43,380 nt of DNA from an uncultured Rhodospirillaceae bacterium (GTDB lineage: Bacteria > Pseudomonadota > Alphaproteobacteria > Azospirillales > Azospirillaceae): contig CALBDS010000018.1 of the NCBI GenBank assembly GCA_937927415.1, forward strand, positions 1 to 43,380, written 5' to 3'. Below are positions 8,522 to 15,284 of this stretch, piece by piece. The notes beneath the pieces were generated by a model, which had not been told where the DNA came from, did not search any database, and was given only the letters and a program-made list of their open reading frames with translations. Every line of letters begins with the position of its first letter. The first letter of the stretch is position 1. Made by a program: the position numbers and the translations under genes.

Positions 8522-9261
8522 AGCTCGCGCCCTCCCAGGTCCTGGAGATCGTCGCGCCCGGCCTCACGGCCGCGCTGCTGCTCGCGCAGCCGCTGCATCT
8601 CGACGAGCTGGCGGTCGAAATCCTGGCGCTCGCGCTCGGTCATGTAGCCGAGGCGATCGGTGGTGACCTCGATGGCGTCGTGACGCAGCCAGCGCGAGAC
8701 GACGTCCGGGTCGAGGTAGAGGTCGCGGTCGTGCTGGACGCCGCGCAGCATGATGTGCAGGTGCTGGTTGCCTTGCCTGTGGGCCATGTCGGGCTTGCGC
8801 TCGACCGAGGCCACCCACTCCAGCGGGCCGACCCGGCGCTCCCAGGCGGCGACGACGTCGCGGCCGTAGGACACCATGTCGTCGATGCGGTGTCCGTCGT
8901 TGGGGCTGACGATGACGTGGAACACCCGGCGGTCGGCCGACCACGCGTCCACGATCTCGGCCGTGTCGATGCCGAGACGGTCGCGGTCGAACAGCGGCCC
9001 CTCCTTGGCCAGGTAGTTGGCCAGGACCGCGACGGTGTTGGGGTAAGCGCCGCGGGCGCGGTCGTGGTAGAGCACCTTGACGGTGACCGGGCGGGCGTAG
9101 GCGCCGGTCGCGGGCGGCGCGCCCTTGACGCGGACCTTCTGCATCGGCCGGCGGGTGTAGGCGCGGGCGAGGCGGCGGCCGCGGTCGGCCAGCGCCTTCA
9201 TGCGGGCCTTGAAGCCGTCGTCGTCGAGGATGCCGCCGAAGAGGCCGAAACGCTGCCCCAT
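8518..9261 (-). CDS. MOBP-type relaxase with DUF3363/VirD2-like catalytic domain
   Basis: DNA-nicking relaxase that begins transfer at oriT. About 247 residues. A GGAGGGCAGGGC ribosome site fits the ATG at 9261 better than the ATG at 9276, which would add 5 residues. Recognisable features are VFHVIVSPNDG, a WVASVE strand, the metal-binding HLHIMLRG motif (about 166-173) and a WLRHDAIEV-TTDRLG tail as in DUF3363 relaxases. The family is usually much longer, so this is a short form with only the catalytic core and a charged tail. The stop overlaps the TraG membrane part (GTGA). Confidence 0.85.
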   Translation of the reverse strand: MGQRFGLFGGILDDDGFKARMKALADRGRRLARAYTRRPMQKVRVKGAPPATGAYARPVTVKVLYHDRARGAYPNTVAVLANYLAKEGPLFDRDRLGIDTAEIVDAWSADRRVFHVIVSPNDGHRIDDMVSYGRDVVAAWERRVGPLEWVASVERKPDMAHRQGNQHLHIMLRGVQHDRDLYLDPDVVSRWLRHDAIEVTTDRLGYMTERERQDFDRQLVEMQRLREQQRGREAGRDDLQDLGGREL

Positions 9262-9276
9262 GCCCTGCCCTCCCAT

Positions 9277-9597
9277 GCCGCCGTCACGTCACGGCGTGGC
9301 AAGAACTATCGCCACCGGCAAGAAATCATCAATCATTCTGAGGGGTTATCGGGATATCGGAGCCTGTATGCACCGGCATACCATGGGCACCCCTGTATAC
9401 AGCCAACTCATTGAAAAGCAACGACGGACGATCCCGCTGCATACGCTCTTTTATCTTGCTGACCGTTGATTTCTCTTCTTCCACACGCCACCACGAAAGC
9501 CCGCAGAAGCTTGGACACCTTGTCCGATTTCCTGTCTTTGCGCGCCATAGTGCGATCGGCTTCGCTCCAGGGCAAAGCAGGCTGCCGCCTTGCCCGA
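9277..9597. other. Intergenic region upstream of the relaxase; candidate oriT
   Basis: This 320-base gap between parA2 and the relaxase is less GC-rich than its flanks. It holds a perfect 6-bp inverted repeat GTATGC-ACCG-GCATAC (9366-9381), a GTATAC palindrome (9395-9400) and a TATCTTGC (9452-9459) that differs by one base from the IncP nic core TATCCTGC. The position next to a relaxase gene fits an origin of transfer or an autoregulatory promoter. A 46-codon frame starting at 9548 (minus) has no convincing ribosome site, so I do not call it a gene. Confidence 0.4.
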
Positions 9598-10251
9598 TCA
9601 GCCCGCCACCGGGGCCGACCCCAGGCCGAAGACCTCGGAAACGAGGCAACGGACATCGGCCTCGGCCCGCCCGGCCATCTCCAGCTCCGGCACCAGCAGC
9701 CCGGTGCTCCGGCTCGTCGCGAAGGCCAGCCGCCGACGCACCACCGCCGCCGACACCGGCAGCCGCAGCCCCAGCACCCCCGCCTCGGTGCCCGGCTCCA
9801 CCAGCATCCCTTCCGGCGCCCGGGTCAGCACCAGCACCGCCGCCAGTATCGGCTCGGCCGCCAGCGCCTCGACGACCAGCTGCATGGTGGCGGCACAGCG
9901 CCCCACCGCCTCCCGGTCCGGCAGGGTCGGCACCAGCACGGTCTCCGCCGCCAGCAGGGCCGCCCGCACCGCTGCCGGCGAACGGGCCGGGGTGTCGATG
10001 ACCACGTGATCGAAGCTGGTGCCCAGCCCCCACAACCCGCAGCGCAGCTGGGCGCTGGTGATCGTGACGGTGTCGAACAGGGCCGGCAGGTCGTTGCGCC
10101 GCCGCATCCCCGCCCACTCCCGCACTCCGGAGACGCCATCGACGTCGAGCAGCGCCACCCGCTTGCCTTGCAGGGCCAGCTCGCCGGCCAGGTTGACCGC
10201 CAGCGTGGTGCGGCCCACCCCCGGCGCCAGGTTGACCAGGGCGGCGATCAT
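9598..10251 (-). CDS. Degenerate ParA-like protein (second ParA)
   Basis: A 217-residue protein with the ParA/MinD fold pattern: an N-terminal P-loop region, LLDVDGVSGVREW where ParA has DxDPQGSA, then DHVVIDTPA. The P-loop reads APGVGRTTLA, so both the signature lysine (KGGVGKTT) and the Walker A lysine are replaced (P and R). This suggests weak or lost ATPase activity. The start overlaps the stop of the small RHH gene (ATGA), and it is the last gene of the rep-par cluster. It looks like a diverged paralogue of the ParA two genes upstream. Confidence 0.8.
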   Translation of the reverse strand: MIAALVNLAPGVGRTTLAVNLAGELALQGKRVALLDVDGVSGVREWAGMRRRNDLPALFDTVTITSAQLRCGLWGLGTSFDHVVIDTPARSPAAVRAALLAAETVLVPTLPDREAVGRCAATMQLVVEALAAEPILAAVLVLTRAPEGMLVEPGTEAGVLGLRLPVSAAVVRRRLAFATSRSTGLLVPELEMAGRAEADVRCLVSEVFGLGSAPVAG

Positions 10252-10481
10252 GCCCCCTCCTCCCCGGCGAAGCGGGCTTCCAGCACCTCGCGCAGCAGCG
10301 CCGCCATGGTGACGCCGCGGCGGAAGGCGGCGATCCTGATCCGCCCGCGCAGCTCCGGCGTGATGTCCACCGTCAGCCGCGCGGTGTAGACCTCCGCCTT
10401 GGCCGGCCCGCCCTCGCCCCGGCGCACCCAGGCGTCGGGCGCACCGGGACGGGCGCCGAAGCCGATCCGCTCCCCGTTCAT
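10248..10481 (-). CDS. Ribbon-helix-helix partition/regulatory protein (ParG-like)
   Basis: A 77-residue protein with a flexible N-terminus (MNGERIGFGARPGAPDAW) and a C-terminal ribbon-helix-helix: LTVDITPELRGRIRIAAFRR, then VTMAALLREVLEARF. This layout matches ParG-type centromere-binding proteins that partner ParA (ParF) on plasmids. ATGA overlaps join it to parA upstream and to the second ParA downstream. Binding to a centromere or promoter is inferred. Confidence 0.8.
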   Translation of the reverse strand: MNGERIGFGARPGAPDAWVRRGEGGPAKAEVYTARLTVDITPELRGRIRIAAFRRGVTMAALLREVLEARFAGEEGA

Positions 10482-11116
10482 GGCTTGGTCCCCAGCAGTT
10501 CGGCGGCCAGCGCCGCGATCTCCTGCGCCGCCGTGGAGGCCGGCTCGCTCTCGAAGGCCAGCCGGCCGGAGCGCACGCAACGGGCGAAGACGACGCGCTG
10601 GCCCACCGACGCCGCCATCGCCGGCGGCACCACCCCGGCCAGCTCGCGCCGCGCATCGGCCAGCAGCCGGGTGCGGGCGATGCAGCGGTTGAGCAGGAAG
10701 CGGGCGGACAGGCCGGGCCGCCAGCCGCGCGCCTCGTCGAGCAGGCGCAGCAGCTCGGCCGAGGCCCAGGCGTCGAACGGGCTGGGCTGCACCGGGATCA
10801 GCACCCGCTCGGCGGTCAGGATCGCCGAGCGCGCCAGCGCCGTCACCCGCGGCGGCCCGTCGATCACCACGTGCTCGACCCCGGAGGCCAGGTCGGGCAC
10901 CTCGCGGTGCAGCGTCTCGCGGGCCAGCCCGACCATGGCGAACAGCCGGGGCAGCCCCTCGCGGTTGCGCTGCTCGGCCCAGTCGAGCGCCGAGCCCTGG
11001 GGGTCGGCGTCGATCAGCAGCACGCGATGGCCACGCCGGGTCAGCTCGCCGGCGAGGTGGAGGGCGAGCGTCGTCTTGCCGACGCCGCCCTTCTGGTTGA
11101 GGAAGGCCACGATCAT
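10478..11116 (-). CDS. parA: ParA/ParF-type partition ATPase
   Basis: Plasmid partition ATPase, 212 residues. The canonical deviant Walker A NQKGGVGKTT is at residues 7-16, then LLIDADPQGSALDWAEQR (Walker A') and HVVIDGPP (Walker B). Length and lack of an N-terminal HTH match the small ParF/ParA type Ib group, which pairs with RHH proteins like the one encoded next. The start overlaps the rep stop (ATGA), so replication and partition are likely translated as one unit. Confidence 0.93.
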   Translation of the reverse strand: MIVAFLNQKGGVGKTTLALHLAGELTRRGHRVLLIDADPQGSALDWAEQRNREGLPRLFAMVGLARETLHREVPDLASGVEHVVIDGPPRVTALARSAILTAERVLIPVQPSPFDAWASAELLRLLDEARGWRPGLSARFLLNRCIARTRLLADARRELAGVVPPAMAASVGQRVVFARCVRSGRLAFESEPASTAAQEIAALAAELLGTKP

Positions 11117-12129
11117 CGCGGCGCCCTCCCCGCTCCGGAGGACTTATCCACAGGCGGAGGAGTCGAGGAGTCAGCCGCCAAGAGTCTGTTATTAGTAACG
11201 TTATAAAAGTTATAGGGGCGAATCGGTGAGGCGGGACAAGGGTTTGACTCCGAGTCGGGGTGGCGTTCCCCCGCGAGCCGGCATGGTAATCTCCCGTTTT
11301 CCGATAGATACGATGTCCCGTCATCATTCACAGGTTGTCCACAAGGGGCTGTGGACAGGTTCGCGGCGGTTCGCGCTCGGGAGAACAGCAGCCGCTCCTC
11401 GCCGCCGCCTCGCTCGACGGACAGCCGGTAGCCCGGCAGGCCGATGGACGCGATCCGCCGGATGTGGCGGGCGAACTCGGCCGGGCGCACCGGACTGCCG
11501 CTGCGGGCGTGCAGGCGGCGCACCCCGATGGCGCCGCCGCCGCGCTGCCGGCCGCCCATCTTGCGCACCAGCCGGTACAGCCAGCGCGCCACCCCGCCGG
11601 TGAGGTCGAAATAGCCGGGATCCAGCGTCAGCACGCGGCGCTCACACACCGCCGCGAACAGCCAGTCCGGCAGCGTCAGGCGGACGCCGGCCCCGGTCGG
11701 CTCCCACCCGTCGAGCCAGCGGAAGCGGGCCGGTCCCTCCGGCCCGGCGCGCAGCGTGGTCTCGACGCGGGTGGCCGCCAGACGGTCGAAGGCGGCGTGC
11801 AGCAACACGTAGTCGTGCCGGCCGACGCCGCGGCCGAGGAAGCGCAGAAGCGGATACGCCGGGGTTTCCAGATGCCGGGTGGGCGTCCGGCCGGCGTCGA
11901 GGGCCTCGGTCAGCTGGCTGGCCGCCCAGACCAGCACGTCGGCGTCCCAGAGGGTGGCGATGCCGAGGTCGCCGGCCGGCTCGACCCGGATGCGCACCGC
12001 CCCCTGTTCGAAGACAATGGGCGTGCGGCGTGGGGATTTGGCGAGGCTGAACCACGGCCAGACCATCAGGTCGGCCACGTCGCGCAATGCGATGTCGGTG
12101 CGGCGGGCGGGAAAGCGAGGGTCGTCCAT
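11113..12129 (-). CDS. Plasmid replication initiator (RepA/RPA type)
   Basis: A 338-residue protein resembling the replication initiator protein A family (RPA, PF10134): the N-terminal RTDIALRDVADLMVWPWFSLAKSPRRTPIVF, a GIATLWDADVLVWAASQLTEAL segment, and TPAYPLLRFLGR with DYVLLHAAFDRLAATRVETTLR; DPGYFDLTGGVARWLYRLVRK completes the family core. About the last 80 residues look disordered (many N, S, P) and do not resemble the family. The DNA encoding them carries DnaA boxes and an AT-rich tract, so this tail may exist because the origin overlaps the gene. It starts 12 bases after rdfS and is ATGA-coupled to parA. Confidence 0.87.
   Translation of the reverse strand: MDDPRFPARRTDIALRDVADLMVWPWFSLAKSPRRTPIVFEQGAVRIRVEPAGDLGIATLWDADVLVWAASQLTEALDAGRTPTRHLETPAYPLLRFLGRGVGRHDYVLLHAAFDRLAATRVETTLRAGPEGPARFRWLDGWEPTGAGVRLTLPDWLFAAVCERRVLTLDPGYFDLTGGVARWLYRLVRKMGGRQRGGGAIGVRRLHARSGSPVRPAEFARHIRRIASIGLPGYRLSVERGGGEERLLFSRARTAANLSTAPCGQPVNDDGTSYLSENGRLPCRLAGERHPDSESNPCPASPIRPYNFYNVTNNRLLAADSSTPPPVDKSSGAGRAPR
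11144..11357. promoter_or_regulatory. Candidate replication origin: DnaA boxes and AT-rich repeats within the rep 3' end
   Basis: Seen: a perfect DnaA box TTATCCACA at 11144-11152. An AT-rich stretch follows (11187-11213) with three GTTAT repeats at 11188, 11200 and 11209, in otherwise very GC-rich DNA. An inverted pair TGTCCACA-AGGGGC-TGTGGACA lies at 11336-11357; its left arm is a near-consensus DnaA box (TTGTCCACA). DnaA boxes beside an unwinding-type AT tract next to a plasmid initiator are the usual parts of an oriV. All of it lies in the coding sequence of the Rep C-terminal tail. Origin function is inferred. Confidence 0.5.
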
Positions 12130-12141
12130 ACTCCCCTCCCC

Positions 12142-12384
12142 TCAGCGGCGGGCCGGCCGCACGGCGCTGGCGCCGGGGTCGGAGGTGGAGGTGCGCAGGC
12201 CGCGGTCGGCCCAGGCCTTCAGGTCGTCGAGCGCGTAGACCACGCGCCCGCCGATCTTGCGGTAGCGCGGGCCGGTGCCGTAGACGCGGTGCTTCTCCAG
12301 CGTCCGGCCGGACAGGCCGAGGAAGCGCCCGGCCTCGGCCGTGCGCAGGAAACGTTGCGGCAGGTCGTCGGTGCTGTCGTGCAT
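12142..12384 (-). CDS. rdfS: RdfS-like excisionase (AlpA/MerR-type winged HTH)
   Basis: An 80-residue HTH_17/AlpA-family protein: RFLRTAEAGRFLGLSGRTLEKHR, then YRKIGGRVVYALDDLKAWAD, i.e. helix-turn-helix plus wing. A GGAGG ribosome site precedes the ATG at 12384. Such proteins act as recombination directionality factors. It lies directly downstream of a two-frame FseA-like activator gene, and in ICEMlSymR7A FseA activates rdfS, which drives excision. Downstream it may be co-transcribed with rep-par, linking excision to replication. No integrase partner is inside the window. Confidence 0.78.
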   Translation of the reverse strand: MHDSTDDLPQRFLRTAEAGRFLGLSGRTLEKHRVYGTGPRYRKIGGRVVYALDDLKAWADRGLRTSTSDPGASAVRPARR

Positions 12385-12464
12385 GGTCGAGCCTCCGTGT
12401 TCCGGAGCGCGCCGCCGGGAGCGGCGGTGCGCGATGGCGGAAGGCTCGCGGAAACGGCGGGGCG

Positions 12465-12518
12465 CCGGGGAGGGGAAAGACCGGAGGGGCCGGAGTCCCC
12501 CGGCCCCTCCCTCCCCGG
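12465..12518 (-). terminator. Nested GC hairpin between fseA and rdfS
   Basis: Two nested perfect stems: outer CCGGGGAGG (from 12465) with CCTCCCCGG (ending 12518), inner GGAGGGGCCGG (12483-12493) with CCGGCCCCTCC (12500-12510). It starts 7 bases after the fseA stop and there is no T-run, so it could be a weak terminator, an attenuator or an mRNA-stabilising element between fseA and rdfS. The rdfS promoter probably lies at or just after it (12385-12464). Confidence 0.55.
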
Positions 12519-12524
12519 AGCGGT

Positions 12525-13296
12525 CTACCGCTGGCCGCGCCCGAGGCGGCCGGCCAGCAGCTCGCGGTAGCCGCCGGCCATCAGCCGCCGCCCCCGGCGG
12601 ACCAGGTAGCGGACCTGGTCGCGCAGGGGGCTGGAGCGGAACCAGTCGGCCGCCACCCGCCGCTCGCCGAACACCGCCTCGGCGGTGTCGCGCAGGCTGG
12701 CGCCGGCCAGGGCGGCGTCGAGCGCCTGCAGGGCGTGGCGCAGCAGGCCGGTCTGGATGGGCGTCAGCTCGGGCGGCGGCCGGCCCGCCATCAGCGCCAC
12801 CAGCCGCTCGATCCCGGCGACCTGCGGCGCCTGCGGCCGGTCGAACGCCACAGTGGCCCACAGCACCGTTCCCGGTGGCGGCAGGTCGGGCGCCAGCACC
12901 AGGAAGCGCCGCTCACGGGCGCCGTCGGCGATCACCACGTGGAAACCGTCCGGCGTCGGCAACACAGCCCGCCGCCCCGGCCCGGCCAGCGGGTCAGCGT
13001 CCGGAGCCACAGGGATCGGCTGCGTGGGGGCCGGAACCAGCCGCACCAGGTCCGGCAGCAGGTCCGGCGTCCAGAAGATCGCCGTGTCGTGGGCGGTCCG
13101 GTCCGGGTCCTCGGCGAAAGGACAACCCCCAGCGCCGGCCCACGGCGGCGTGTTCCGCCGAGCGTGGCGCGGCGGACCGCGTCGCGGCCCTGTACTCGGG
13201 ATTGCGGCGCAGGAACTCCCACGCCCAGCCCGCCACCGGCAGCGCTGCCGTGTCGGTGTAGGCGGCGGCGGACCGCCAGTCTCTCGTGCCTGTCAT
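12525..13296 (-). CDS. fseA: FseA-like excision activator made from two frames (+1 frameshift gene)
   Basis: Frame 0 starts at ATG 13296 (MTGTRDWRSAAAYTDT, WAWEFLRRNPEYR: DUF6499-type N-domain) and would end at 12994 after 100 residues. The C-terminal DUF2285 domain (LQALDAALAGASLRDTAEAV to GGYRELLAG) is in the +1 frame and ends at 12525. At TGG GGG TTG TCC TTT C (TTT at 13119-13117) a +1 slip from UUU to UUC continues as AEDPDRTAHDTAIFWTPDLL and gives a 256-residue fusion. In ICEMlSymR7A, msi172 and msi171 are fused by exactly this tRNA-Phe slip to make FseA, the activator of rdfS. A random frameshift or sequencing error is the alternative, but the slip-site match argues against it. Confidence 0.85.
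13116..13119 (-). promoter_or_regulatory. Programmed +1 frameshift site (UUU C)
   Basis: On the mRNA strand the bases are UUU (13119-13117) followed by C (13116), in the context TCC TTT CGC. A tRNA-Phe in the P site can re-pair from UUU to UUC, moving the frame by +1 and reaching GCC GAG, which restores the DUF2285 frame. It lies at codon 60, just after the WGLSF motif, as described for the conserved frameshift motif of Mesorhizobium FseA. Confidence 0.75.
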
Positions 13297-13842
13297 GAAA
13301 CCGTCCTCGTCATGGATGAAGGGACGGATGCGCATCCAAACGCTCAGGTTGCGAAGCGCCGAACGCACCGGTAGGCCGGTGCGGCGTATCGGGGGTGTCG
13401 TTTTCCGTTAAAGGCTGGACTGGCGAAGAGCGGTAACCCTTACCGTTCCTGGCTTTCACGGACTTCTCGATTTCCGTTAAATCCTGGGACGGAGCCAAGA
13501 TTTCCGCTAAAGCTGGACTGGCCGAACTGCCAATCGGATGACAGGCCAGGGGGTCCAGCATCTCTCGTCAAGTCTTCGACTACTGCTCAAGGTCTTCTCC
13601 TCAAAGCAAAGAAATCCGGCGCGGTACATCGCTTGCATCCTCTCGGCCCCATCTCCGAGTCCAGGAATTAGCGAACGAGTCCAGCTTTAGCGGGAACAGT
13701 CCAGCCTTTAACGGAAAACGACAGGGGGGTCGATGCAACCGGCACACCCCGATCGAAAGGGGTGGAAGCGCTTGATCGGACAGGAAAAGAGCCGCCCAGC
13801 CGGTGTTCAGCGATGCCGGACGGGTGGGATGGCGATGACGGC
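13297..13842. repeat. Six-copy iteron-like repeat cluster between fseA and qseM
   Basis: No gene is seen in this 546-base gap. It holds six related copies of a roughly 20-bp motif, TTTCCGTTAAAGGCTGGACT-like. Three are in plus orientation (13396-13422; 13469-13489; 13499-13520) and three inverted (13658-13676; 13678-13696; 13697-13723), mirror-symmetric around about 13590. The outermost pair (13396-13422 and 13697-13723) is a perfect 27-bp inverted repeat. Three degenerate copies lie further on, beyond qseC. They could be initiator iterons, a partition site, or operators for a regulator of fseA and qseM. Confidence 0.75.
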
Positions 13843-14112
13843 TTAATTCGAAACGAGCAGGTGGCGGTAGCCGCTTTCGGTCATCCAGCGGGCGCGGGCG
13901 AGATGGCTGGCGTGGGCACGCCGCGCGCGCTCGGGCTCCTCGTCCGGGTCGATGCGCAGCACGATCCGGGCGACCTCGTCGGGGTCGGCGCCGTCCGCCG
14001 CGGCGTCGAGCAGGCGCAGGTAGGTGACCAGATGCAGCCGGTCGTAGTCGGTCAGCGTTTCGCCGGTGGGCGCTACGTCGAACACCGGCGCGTCGATGCG
14101 CGGCTTCCTCAT
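13843..14112 (-). CDS. qseM: QseM-like antiactivator (short DUF2285 protein)
   Basis: An 89-residue protein with a strong AAAGGAG ribosome site before the ATG at 14112. It is a stand-alone DUF2285-type domain: LHLVTYLRLLDAAADGADPD, EVARIVLRIDP, then SHLARARWMTESGYRHLL. In ICEMlSymR7A the small DUF2285 protein QseM binds and blocks both TraR and FseA. Here it sits beside a divergent XRE gene, as qseM does beside qseC, and an FseA-like gene lies next to it. Anti-FseA action is inferred from that synteny; no TraR is visible in the window. Confidence 0.75.
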   Translation of the reverse strand: MRKPRIDAPVFDVAPTGETLTDYDRLHLVTYLRLLDAAADGADPDEVARIVLRIDPDEEPERARRAHASHLARARWMTESGYRHLLVSN

Positions 14113-14225
14113 GCGCAGGCTCCTTTCCCTTCGGTGTTGGAGACCACCCGTCGGCCATGGGCCGGCGACCGAATGGTATATGTATCCCGTGGCGACTTTT
14201 CCCTCAATGGGGCTCCATCCTGGCG

Positions 14226-14498
14226 ATGGAGGACCTTCCCGACATACTGGCCGCGAACATCCGGCGCCTGCGGCGTGAGCGCGCCATCACGCAGGAGGAG
14301 CTCGCGCACCTGTCGGGCATCGACCGCAGCTACGTCGGCCAGATCGAGCGGGCCGAGCACAAGGCGAGCGTGGTGACGCTCGGCCGGCTGGCGCGGGCGC
14401 TGAAGGTGCTCCCCGGCGATCTGCTGGCGCTGCCCCCCGATCACCCCTTCCTCTCCGAACTGGCCGGCCCCACCCAAGACGGTGACGGCGGTGCGTGA
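14226..14498 (+). CDS. qseC: QseC-like XRE-family regulator
   Basis: A 90-residue protein, mostly one lambda-repressor-like HTH: LAANIRRLRRERAITQEELA, then IDRSYVGQIERAEHKASVVTLGRLARALKV. It is divergent from the QseM-like gene across a 113-base gap, matching the qseM-qseC pair in which QseC regulates both promoters. I chose the ATG at 14226; the ATG at 14157 is in frame but no ribosome site favours it. The AT-rich GGTATATGTATCCC (14173-14186) upstream is a plausible promoter or operator core. Confidence 0.8.
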   Translation: MEDLPDILAANIRRLRRERAITQEELAHLSGIDRSYVGQIERAEHKASVVTLGRLARALKVLPGDLLALPPDHPFLSELAGPTQDGDGGA

Positions 14499-15284
14499 CG
14501 ACATACGTGGGTAGGACGCCACATTTCCGCCACCATTGCTTTTGGGGCGAAAGGGTTGGCGATGCCAACGATTTCCGGGAGAGGTGCGTGACTTTTTAGG
14601 CGTATGCCGGCCAATCGGGGTGGTGGCCAGGGGTATTGCCGTGTTCACGGCGATCCGGAGTCCCGGATCGGCGGATGTCCGGATCGACGGACCGCCGGAT
14701 ACCCGGATCGCCGGTTCTCCGTAAATCCGGGTAGGAAGGAGCTGCGCGCCCAAGGCGGCGACCGGCGGTGATCACCGGCGCACCGCCGGACAGACCCGCG
14801 TCGATGGGGCCGCACCGATGGGCGAGTCTACGAATAAAAGAAAATCCCGTTCAACGATTTAAGGGACACAAGTCCACGATTTAAGGAACGTTTCAATCAT
14901 TCATCCGCTGCCATTCACCTTTTATGGGAAACCGACAGGAGCCGTGCGACCGATGACGGCGACCAGCGGAGATGGAGAAGGATCACTGGCGCACCGCCGG
15001 ACAGACGGATGGCCGGTCGAACTGGCCGTCGATGCGGCCGGCATCGTGCCGTGCACCCTCTGCGCATGGGTCCGACGCCGCATCAGCGCGCCACGACGTC
15101 GAGCAATCTATGCGCCCGTCGCAAAATGAAGGGCCACCAGTCGCACGGTTAGGGGCCATGTTCGCAGAATTATGGGGCCGGCTGCTGATTTATCGGCCCC
15201 GCTCGCGTCTTTGGGAGCCGACGACACCGGTCGGTGTCCTCCGGCCGCGCAACGAGCCTCCCGGTCGCGCCGCACGGCGCCGCC
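14499..15284. other. Non-coding region with several repeat types
   Basis: No credible gene. From left to right: clustered CGGATC/CCGGAT repeats (about 14651-14730), ending in a 26-bp element (14704-14729) that recurs inverted at 26025-26050. Then an imperfect direct repeat sharing 25 of 26 bases (14770-14795 and 14981-15006). Then two ACGATTTAAGG copies 22 bases apart (14854-14864 and 14876-14886), and CCTTTTATGGGAAACCGACAGG-like sequence (14918-14939), the last two being degenerate relatives of the 13.4-13.7 kb iterons. A GGGGCCG/CGGCCCC hairpin lies at 15174-15200. Confidence 0.6.
14704..14729 (+). repeat. 26-bp element, copy 1 (inverted partner at 26025-26050)
   Basis: Begins CGGATCGCCGG and ends TCCGTAAATCCG; identical at 24 of 26 positions to the reverse complement of 26025-26050. 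It lies 205 bases after the qseC stop. The two copies bracket the stretch that contains the defence genes. Neither copy shows a target duplication that I can see. Confidence 0.65.

Noticed and set aside
9408..9548. 46-codon minus-strand frame (MARKDRKSDKV start) upstream of the relaxase
   Set aside because: No ribosome site and no family pattern; the region is better explained as a regulatory or oriT segment.
11113..12129. Frameshift in the rep C-terminal tail
   Set aside because: The tail is unlike the family, but the frame stays open to an ATGA overlap with parA and the DNA holds origin-like signals, so a functional overlap explains it better.
12525..13296. Calling the two-frame gene a pseudogene
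   Set aside because: The break is exactly a UUU-C slip site at the conserved WGLSF motif known from FseA; all downstream sequence is intact.
13396..13723. CRISPR-like reading of the repeat cluster
   Set aside because: Repeats are in both orientations, unevenly spaced and partly adjacent without spacers; no cas genes are present.
14109..14753. 214-codon minus-strand frame opposite the QseC-like gene
   Set aside because: Antisense to a convincing XRE gene, with no ribosome site or domain.
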